Part shown: one piece after another, positions 8,338 to 16,977 of the stretch
Layout: each line of letters starts with the position of its first letter
Position numbering within the stretch: position 1 is the stretch's first letter
Source: Ectocarpus siliculosus
Lineage: Eukaryota; Sar; Phaeophyceae; Ectocarpales; Ectocarpaceae
Assembly (NCBI GenBank): GCA_000310025.1
Contig: FN649727.1
Coordinates: 6,937,079 to 6,955,422, forward strand
Direction: 5' to 3'
DNA length: 18,344 bases
Program-made: the position numbers and the translations under genes
The notes under the pieces: model-generated
What the model was told of the DNA's origin: nothing
The model's input: only the letters and a program-made list of their open reading frames with translations
Database searches by the model: none

Positions 8338-11300
8338 TTATGCTTCGTTAATGCGTCGCTCCAGCTCTCGGATGTCTTCTTCGACGCCCTCGTTGCCCGG
8401 GCAGATCGAGTTCGCCGTGCGGAAGTCCCGCAGGGCACCCTCAACGTTGTCCAGCTGCAGGTTTGCCCTCGCTCGCCGCGCCACCGTAGTCATCACCCAT
8501 TTTGTGCGCTTCTCTGACCCCGGTGGGGGTAATGACCCAACAGGCGGCGGCGGCGGCGGCGGCGGCGAAGCAGGAGTTCTATCAGCCGCCGCTGTCGCTG
8601 GGAATGGTGAGGCCCGCTCTTGTTCCTTTTCGTTTTCAACGGGAGCAGCACTTTCGGTCGGGCTGCTCCCTGCTCTTGGAATAGGGTGTTGATGGTTGTG
8701 GTCGTGGTCGTCGCAAAGGAGAGATAAAAGGTCCGTGTCTGAAGCGGAGAGCATCTCCAGGACTGCCGTGCAGTCGCGCACGCACTCGCCCGGCTTCCCG
8801 AGGGCGAGGTAACACGCGGCCCGGTTCGACAGCGCGGGCGGGAAGCCCGGCACCGCTTCGAGGGCCGTCGTGTACAGCTCGCACGCGCCGCGAACGTCGC
8901 CGGCGGCAAATCGAGTGGCACCCTCCTTCTTGCACCGCTCGGCCTGCGCCAGCGGCTCCCCCTGGGCTGCCTCCTCGAGAAGCGCCGCATCCCCCGGGCT
9001 GAACAGCAGCGCGGCGCGACAGTCTTCGAGGCTGGACTGGTAGTGCCCCAGTTCGCGGTAGGCCAGCGAGCGGCGCGCGAGCGCTCTCGCCTGGCTTGGC
9101 CCGGTCTCGGGCAGCGCCCGGAGGATTTCGAGGGCGGCCCCGCAGTCGGCCACGCACGCCGAAGCGTGTCGTCGGCGCTGGTCGTGGCTGCTGCTGTTGC
9201 AGCCGCTGAGGCGGAGGTAGCAGGCGGCGCGGTTGGAGAGGCAGGCGGCGGCCCTGGGATCGGCGTCGAGCGCCGCGGTGTAGGCGTTCACGGCCCCGAG
9301 GAAGTCGCCCCCCCGGTAGAGGTCGTCGCCCTTACCCTTGAGCCAGACGGGGTCGCTCTCCGGTATATCTTTGTCTCCTCCGCCAACCCCCGCTGAGCCT
9401 GAACCCGCTGCGGGCAGCCTACCCACTAGCGCGTGGTTCTTGTGGAGGTGCCGGCGGTTCTTCATTATCCACGCTGACTCGTCGGCCACCTTTGACTCCC
9501 TCAGCGGAGTCGGGAACAGCCGCGTGGTAAACCCAACGGGAATGACCCCGACCGACGTCCTCGGCGCCGGCGTATAGCTCACTGGGGTCTCGTCCTCGTC
9601 GCTGTGCTGGGCGTCAGTTTTATCGCCCTGCTGTTCTTCTTGTTCGTCTTGCTGGGTAAATTCTACAGACGACCACGACGACTCAGCGGTCGCGCTTGTG
9701 CTACCGCTGCGTTCACTTTCTCCGTCGGCTTCCTGGTAGCCTCTGTCTCCGTCTTTGATGGTGGCAGTTTCCTCCTGCCAAATGGAGTTCCCGGCATCGA
9801 CCTTTGTAGCAGCGGTATACGCAGGAGCCATAATCTCGGGAGTAGGACTATGTTCGTCGGAAACTCCCTCAACGATTGTATGAAGCCGATCTCTCGGGGA
9901 ACAAGTTGAGCTCGGCGGCAGCGTGAACTTGTCTTGTTGGTGACGCCCCTGGCTCCGCGCCTCTTTTGGTTGCGCTTCGGTTCCCGCGGAATCTCCTCGA
10001 TTTTGCTTTGCGGCCAGCTGCGCGAAAGCCCGGTACACTTCTGCCTGACACGCACAAACGGGCGAGGACGCTCAAGATAAAACGGCATTTGGGAAGAACG
10101 ACTCCGTGAAACCAACGGCCGTGATGGGCAACTTCCCCGGTACACTTACGCACACCTCCAAAACAAACCTAGAGTCATGCATCGTCCATCGTTTGCAGCA
10201 GTACGACAGAGGTGAGCGGAACCACCGACTAATCGATGCTCTCCTGTTGCTCAGATTAAACCTACAAATGAGCGACATCGTTTGAAAACGCGAGCATTTG
10301 GTAGGCACCTCCGCTTTCTCCTTTTCCTCGGCCTTGATGTCGTCGATTCGCCTCCTTTCATCTTCCTCCACGCTCATTTGGCTGCGCAATGCCAAGCGCT
10401 CATCCTGGTGCCTTCTAAGGCTCACGCGCTCCTTGAGCTGAGAAAACCGACGGTACGATAAGGAGGTCCGAGCGGGGGATCGTGTGGTTAGAAGGCGGCA
10501 TTGGGACCGTGATGATTGTGTCATGCCACGACAAGACGATCTCACGGCCGTGACAGTGAAGGACGGGCCTCCAAGTACATCGAAGGAAGCTACATTGTCG
10601 TCATTACATATGTACACTAAGTGCGGGGTTATGGAGTTCATCAGGAGCAAGAATGCACCTGCCGCCTGCTACACGTAGGTCGTTGTATAAGCAGTTCAAC
10701 CAACCACCAATCAAGGGCTCGTAATTTCTGCAGAATGGAGAGAGACGGCAGAGTTGCTAAACACACGTCCTGATGCGGGTAGATGTCACGTCAAACTGGC
10801 GGTGGTACAGTATCTCGTACTAAACATGTTGTTGCACCGGTCCTCTCGCAAGAAACGAGATCGACTACAAACTGGCTCAGGCGAGACCATACGACCGACC
10901 GGCGACAAAACTAACCTCGTCCTCCAGCTTGTGTTTCTCTTTGATGGACTCCTCGCGACGAGCCTTGACCTTGGGATCGCACTTGCGGCTGACACGTTGA
11001 CCTAAGGATCCCCACAATCTGGCGCTGCCCTCCTTCTTTTTTGCTTTGATCATGAGGGTGCCGTTCTCCACCCTGGCCTTCGGCTGCATGGAATCGATGT
11101 ACCCGTCAAGATCCACCTCCAGAAGGTACGGCGGAAAAGATACCTTCAGGTAACATTCGGTCGCTTACGAAGACAAGGGAGCAGTAGGTAGGCAGGCATC
11201 GCGACGTGAGAGGATGAGTTGGTGGCGCAAGAAGACGGCTCTCTCTCTCTTTCTTCCACAGGAAATCCCCAGGGTGTGATTGGAAGACTCATGATTTGTT

Positions 11301-11433
11301 GGGATAAAGTGAAACCAAGTGAAGCAGTCTCACCGAAGACATCGAGTTTGGATGCTGATTGTCCCTTCAGCGGCACTTGTACTTGAATTATGGTCTCCGA
11401 CTCTGCCCATGTATACTCCGCCGTTAGGGGCAT
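8338..11433 (-). CDS. DNAAF4: Dynein axonemal assembly factor 4 (DYX1C1-like), CS and TPR domains
   Basis: Complement(join(8338..10044, 10309..10437, 10916..11163, 11334..11433)), four exons with matching phases (1, 0, 0), 727 residues, complete. The CS (p23-like) domain starts at residue 1 (MPLTAEYTWAESET) and continues with LKVSFPPYLLEV across the first splice. Residues about 90-160 are charged and helical (EEDERRRIDDIKAEEKEKAE). After a low-complexity linker, residues 326-347 carry the family motif (GFTTRLFPTPLRESKVADE). TPRs follow at about 391-520 (WLKGKGDDLYRGGDFLGAVNAYTAAL, SNRAACYLRL, ARRSLAYRELGHYQSSLEDC). A second similar block spans about 525-720. Known role: DNAAF4 works with HSP90/HSP70 in cytoplasmic preassembly of ciliary dynein arms (PF23 in Chlamydomonas). 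Human DNAAF4 is 420 residues, so this form is long because of the linker and the extra TPRs. It is divergent from the PSI-domain gene, 297 bases away. Confidence 0.92.
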
Positions 11434-11730
11434 CTTGCCGTAAGCTACCGGCGTGCGAGCGTGACTGGTGAAATCACAGCGAGACAGAGAGCAGGGTGAG
11501 GTCTGCGGAAACCTGGATCCTGCGCATCCAAATCAAAATCATTGAGGGGGCCCACGACCAATATTCTTCGCAGAACCCCCCCCCCCCTCACCGTTGCGGT
11601 CTGCCCACCCTCCTCCCCGCCGCTTGCCGTCAGCCGTCCTCGTCTCTTCTGCTCTCTGCTCTATCCTCCATCATCTCTCCCTCTCGCTCGTGAGTCAGTT
11701 GGGAGGGAGACGCCCAAGGAGGCGAGACCG
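11434..11730. promoter_or_regulatory. Divergent intergenic region between DNAAF4 and the PSI/zinc-finger gene
   Basis: 297 bases between the two start codons, so core promoters and both 5' untranslated regions must fit here unless there are upstream non-coding exons. It holds a C12 run at 11576-11587 and CT-rich sequence at about 11638-11690. The reading frame of the plus-strand gene is open upstream to an ATG at 11542, so its protein could start earlier. Confidence 0.5.
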
Positions 11731-14700
11731 ATGTCGTCGTACTTCGACTTGGACGACGACAGCAGCCAGCAACCGGGTAACTCCACCTGCTCTAAGTTTG
11801 CCACTTGCGAGTCATGTGTCGACTACTTCGGTCAGGGCGATGTAGGATGCCTCTGGTGCAACGTGCCCAAGGACGGATCGCGCGGCGTTGTCGGGGGCGG
11901 GCTGTGCGTGCCTCGCTTTGGAACTCAGGACAGCTGTGAGATCGGAGAGCTGCAGGTGAAGAAGGAGTTTTGTATTAATACGCTACCTTTTTGCCTCTTG
12001 TTGAATCGACAACCCTTGTTTTTGAATGAACGCCGCACTTCTCCTTGGTACAAAATTGTCCACACCAGAACGGTTGCCTGACTGCCTGTAAACTGCAACC
12101 TCTATAGGTTCTCTTGGCTTTGTTGCCAAGCCTTAGGCCGGCACCTACATAGAAAGTCGTTCTGAAACGTCTGCTCTCTGCATCACCTGCTTTGTGCGGC
12201 GGCCATCGCATGAACTGGTCCTACGAAGTAAACATCTTCTCAGCATCAGGGCAGTACATATCGCACTCTGAGGTCTCCGCGTTACAGCAGCAGCAGCAGC
12301 AGCAGGCGCTGGAAGGCAGTGATGGCCCTACACCAACAGCCGTCCTTCTATGCATATGCTGCATCATGAGATGCCCTTATCTCTCTAGGTAGAAAGCCAA
12401 CCGCACGGCGGTAACGGAAAGCGCTGTACCGCGGGCGTTCAAAAGACAGAGGCGTTTTTTGCTATTTACACACATGCATTTTGTAATACAAAGAGCCGTT
12501 TGTTTCGCCGCAACTGCCTGTGTACACCCTGAAAGCCGCGAGAGAGGGAACGAAAGAGACGCCCACACCTGGTGTTACAGTGCTTTTCCAAAGCGAAACC
12601 ACGGTATGCACGCGTTGCGACAACCCGAAATCACAGCTGCCGACGGGGGTCTGGCGTAGGATAGAGTGTGTATCATAGTCTACAGTGTACGAGGCGTTTC
12701 CAAAATCCGAGTACGTGCAGTTTGGCTTGAACGGCGGTGTGCGGCGGACGGCAGTACTGGCGTACGATTAGAGGTAGTAGGATGCGTCCCTGGAAACGAA
12801 GAAACTACTTGTGTGAAGAGCAGCACAGCACCAGTGAGCTGGAGGATCATGCGGCCGGGAAGTACTCCCACCAGCTTGCTCTGTTGGAACTCCTGAAGTT
12901 TTGGTCACATGTCAATGAAGGGACTACTTGTGTCAAGAGCAGCACAGCACCAGTGAGCTGGAGGATCATGCGGCCGGGAAGTACTCCCACCAGCTTGCTC
13001 TGTTGGAACTCCTGAAGTTTTGGTCACATGTCAATGGCCATGAGGACCAAATCAGGGTAGAAGTCGCCCTGTAACCTGCGAGAGCTCGACGACACGACAG
13101 CAGTGTTGCCACGTGCAAACGTGAAACGTATGTATGTAAGTTATGTTTCCAAACGGCGGACCCCGCCACCCCCAGGAACCACGAAACAAGCGCAACCCTG
13201 ACTCAACGTTAGTCGAAAACCATGCGCATGCACGCGCACAACGCATTGCTGCAAAGCTTCGTCTCTGCGGCGGTGAACGCAGGCCCCTGCAGCCTTTCTC
13301 TTAATTTCTCCCGCTTTCCTGCATGTCGTCGCTTTTCTCCCTTCTTTTTTTTTCAGGCAACCTGTCAGGAGGGGGCCGGCTGGTACGTGCTGGTCCTGAC
13401 GCTCTCGGCCCTGCTGTGCTGCTGCTGCTTCCTCACGATGGCGAGGAAGTTCGTGGCGATGTGGCACGAGAGGTGGTGGCTCGCCTCCGGGGGTGATCTT
13501 GCGGTGCCCCTGCTCGACGACGACGGCGAGGAACAGCAGCACGAGGTCGGTTATGGACGACGGCAGTGTCTACGTATGTACGATGCGCACAATACGACAG
13601 CAACTCTCCCTTGACTCTCACACACGAACGGCTATCGATTACTCTACCCAATTTGAGTAACGTATGCCCGTGCCGCAACACACACGTGTGGGACACGAAC
13701 GGCAGTCTAGTACTTGACCCAATTTGAGAAACGTATACTACTGCTGTAGTGCGGCAACACACCGAACGGCTGTCTAGTACTTACCCAACTTGAGAAGCGT
13801 ATGCTTGTGTTGCAATAAACACGTGTGGACACGAACGGCTGTCTACAATTGCCTACCCAATTTGAGAAACGTATGCTCGTTTCGCTACACAGACGTGTGG
13901 ACACGAACGGCTGTCTAGTACTTAACCCAATTTGAGTAACGTATGCTCGTGTGGCAAACACCCCCACCCCCTTAGGTTATCTTTCGGAGCAGTCTTACAG
14001 ACTCTGCGGGTAACGCTTCCTGGCGATGCCCCGTCTGCGGGTTCGACAACAGACCCCGCTGCAAGCACTGCGACCTGTGCGGCATGAGCTCGGAGTTTGC
14101 GGAGGTGCGACGATCTGTCTGTCTTAGCAATAAGCCGACCATAAAATATTCTCCCAACAACGCACACGAACTAAATGACAGCAAGGACTACAGGGGGCTG
14201 GCAAAACACTAACATCGATGAATCAGATTGTTCGTGCTTGGTGTTGTCGGAAAGGAGGCCACGAGGGAGGGGTGGATGGAAAGTGGTATCGATTGGAAAT
14301 CGAGTGTTGTTCCCTCTTTGCGAGTGTTTAAACAAGTCTCCGCCTGTGTCATAGCAGCAGCGTCGAGCGCGCTGTCCGTGATGAGGCTGGTGTACACCGG
14401 AGCTGGTGGGTACAGACGCGGCGTCTACCGGACTTGTGTCAGTAGTGTGTGGTGGCTTGGACTCGCAACGCCGCCGCCGTGCCAGGCACCGTTAGCAGTC
14501 GAGCTTTGATAATCGGTCCCCGGGGGGCGCAGTATCCTACATGAAAACCGGCGGTAGATTGCAAAGTCTACTTTGCGGCCGTCGTGCACCAATGGTACAC
14601 TTGGTCAGACCGAAGCACTACACTACGCACGCACTCGTTGTCAAGTCCGTCGTTGTTCCCAATGCCTCCGGATTTTTTGCTTTTTTTTTCTCCCATGCCG

Positions 14701-16939
14701 CGTGGAAAGAAGATTTTTGTCCTCGCGAGGAGACCCACCACCGCTACGTTGTTGTTACTTTGCCGGCGGCGTTTACCCCCCCCCCCCCCCCCAAGGGAGC
14801 TCGACTGCGTTTGTTCTTTCTTGCCATTGCTGAGAAGTGGTGTCCTCCAGCAGCCCTTTTTCGGTACGTCCTTCTCCACGTTGAAAAGTTGTCGGCCGTC
14901 ATCGTGTGGCTCCTTGACCGTTGTCGTTGCTATCGGTGCACAGCCCTTTTTTCGGTTCGTCCTTCTCCACGTTGAATAGTTGTTGACGGTCATCATGTGG
15001 CTCCGTGACCGTCATCGTTTGCGTGTCGGCGCGGGCAACAGGCGTATTGGAAGGACAAGGACACTTCGAGGCCCAAGGGCGGTGCGACGGTATCGAAGAA
15101 GGTGAATTATGATGTATGAATGAGTGAGCCGAGGGCACCCTTGTGTCTAGGTGGACACCAACCAGCAGCAACTGCTGTGTATGTAGCAAATAACATTGTT
15201 TTGTTGTTGATGCCGCCAGACTACCGGTCTCGAACGAGCTGCTGCTGTTGTCTATATCTCTACCCTGCCCGTCAGGTGCTCCACAAAGGGCCCTTGTCTT
15301 GAGTGTTCGTTGCTGCTCTTGCTCTTTGTGTGTTGAACTACCATCGACCACGCTAGCCAATGAGAAGACGTCAGTCTTACGGAGTACAGAACGCCATCAA
15401 ATCAAATCAAATCAAATCTGTGTGTGTGTGTGTGTGTGCGTTTTTTTTGTCAGCCGTCCGAAACGAGCGTAGAAGAGGGCAAGGCCGGGGGAGGCGGGGA
15501 CGCGAGGCCACCGTTCTCGACACCGTACAGCGGTAGCGGCGCCGGAGAGGAAGACGGGGGCGGCGGGTGCGGTGAACTTGGCGACGCAGCACGAGGTAGC
15601 GACAGCACGGAGGCAACCGAGATGTCCGCGGCCGGACAGGGCGGGGACAGGGAGGGGATCGGAAAAGAGACGGATGGAGGCGATGCCGAGGAGAGCGAGG
15701 TCGCGAACGAACCCGAGGCTGCCGCGCCGCCGCCGCTGCTGCTGCAGGCGGGAACGGGGTTGATGCAGGGGGGCAGGTGGGTGGAGGGGACCAGGGGAAG
15801 AAGGAGGTGAAGCCTACTTTTTTTGTGTGTTTTTATGTGTGTTGACGGTATCGTCGTTCACTAGATAGTATCGGTGCCAGCTCGGCGGGAGACGGGGGGT
15901 TTCGCCACCCCCTCCGCTCTCATACTCTGACTATACTACACACGTTTTTTGTGTGTGTCTTCTTGCTATGTGTACGTGTGGATGCGTGTTTTTGACCCAC
16001 TAGTGTTTCGCTTTGACACCATCTTAGCATATTGATTCTTGGGGGAAATGTTATGTGTTTGTTTGTCCTTTGCTGTCCTTGTCAAGGATAAACCCTAGCC
16101 CTGATGCGAGCAAACGGCTGCCCGCCTTGCTGTCGACTTACCGAAAGGGATCAGGCGGTTTGATCACCCCCCTCCCGGACTTGCTCTGTTTTTTTTGTTT
16201 TTTTGTGCTCTTGGCTCAAACCGCGAAAGGCAACCTAGTTAATAGCCTCGTTCCCTTAACCGCAGTTTTTCTTTTATTTCCTAAAAATTACACTTGATCG
16301 TTTGTTTGGTTTCGTTTTTTTTTTAGCAACGGCGGCGGCACTACTGCACCAGACGACAACGACGACGATAACGACGACGATGACTACATCGTCGGTGGCG
16401 GCGTTGGCGGGGACGGTTACGGATCAGCGCGCCGCGTGGGGGCTTCCCTCGGGGGAGAGACGAAGGACGGGGAAAAGCCTCGCGCAGCGCCGTTCCGCAC
16501 GGTGCGGCGCCTCGGGCCCTTGACAGAACGGCAAAAGAGGTGAGTCGTCCCACAGGAGTGTTGGGCATGGTCGGCGGGGCGTTGACAGAGCGACCGAGAG
16601 GGGTTTGATGGCAGGCGTGTTGGGCGTGGTCGGCGGGGCCACGACGGAGCGACGAAAGAGGTGGCCGGCGTGTTGGGTCATGCTTGCAGGTGGTGGTGGT
16701 GGTGTCGAGCATTGCCGTTCTTCTCGTCGAAGTTTTTTTTTTTGTGCGTGTCGTCGTTCGGATACGGGGGGGGGCTTGCGGAGTGGTGTGGCCTGTTTTC
16801 ATGGCAAGAGTTTGTCTCATGTCTCATGTCTCACGTCTCATGTCTCATGTCTCGTACATGTCGTTGACTCATTCACGTTGTGCCTCGTGGAGAGATACGC
16901 CCCTCCCGCCTCAATTTGCACTGCCCCTAAACCGTCACC

Positions 16940-16977
<38 letters not shown>

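Larger units (their letters stand above)
11956..13356 (+). other. Intron 1 of the PSI/zinc-finger gene
   Basis: Intron of 1401 bases, donor CAG then GTGAAG, acceptor TTTTTTTTTCAG. It holds a (CAG)7 run at 12285-12305 and the 119-base tandem duplication at 12804. Scattered short frames on the minus strand around 12680-13080 look vaguely coding but carry stops and shift frame between the repeat copies. Confidence 0.65.
14105..15453 (+). other. Intron 3 of the PSI/zinc-finger gene
   Basis: Intron of 1349 bases, donor GAG then GTGCGA, acceptor TTTTTTTTGTCAG. It holds a C17 run at 14776-14792, a 90-base tandem duplication from 14851, and AAATC and TG repeats before the acceptor. No internal gene is supported. 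Confidence 0.65.

Noticed and set aside
13622-13975. Possible CRISPR array
   Set aside because: The whole unit of about 70 bases repeats, with no unique spacers between conserved repeats, and it sits in a eukaryotic intron.
14568-14996. Minus-strand frame with a repeated peptide (RQLFNVEKD)
   Set aside because: The repeated peptide is simply the 90-base duplication read in one frame. It includes a C17 homopolymer and lies in an intron.
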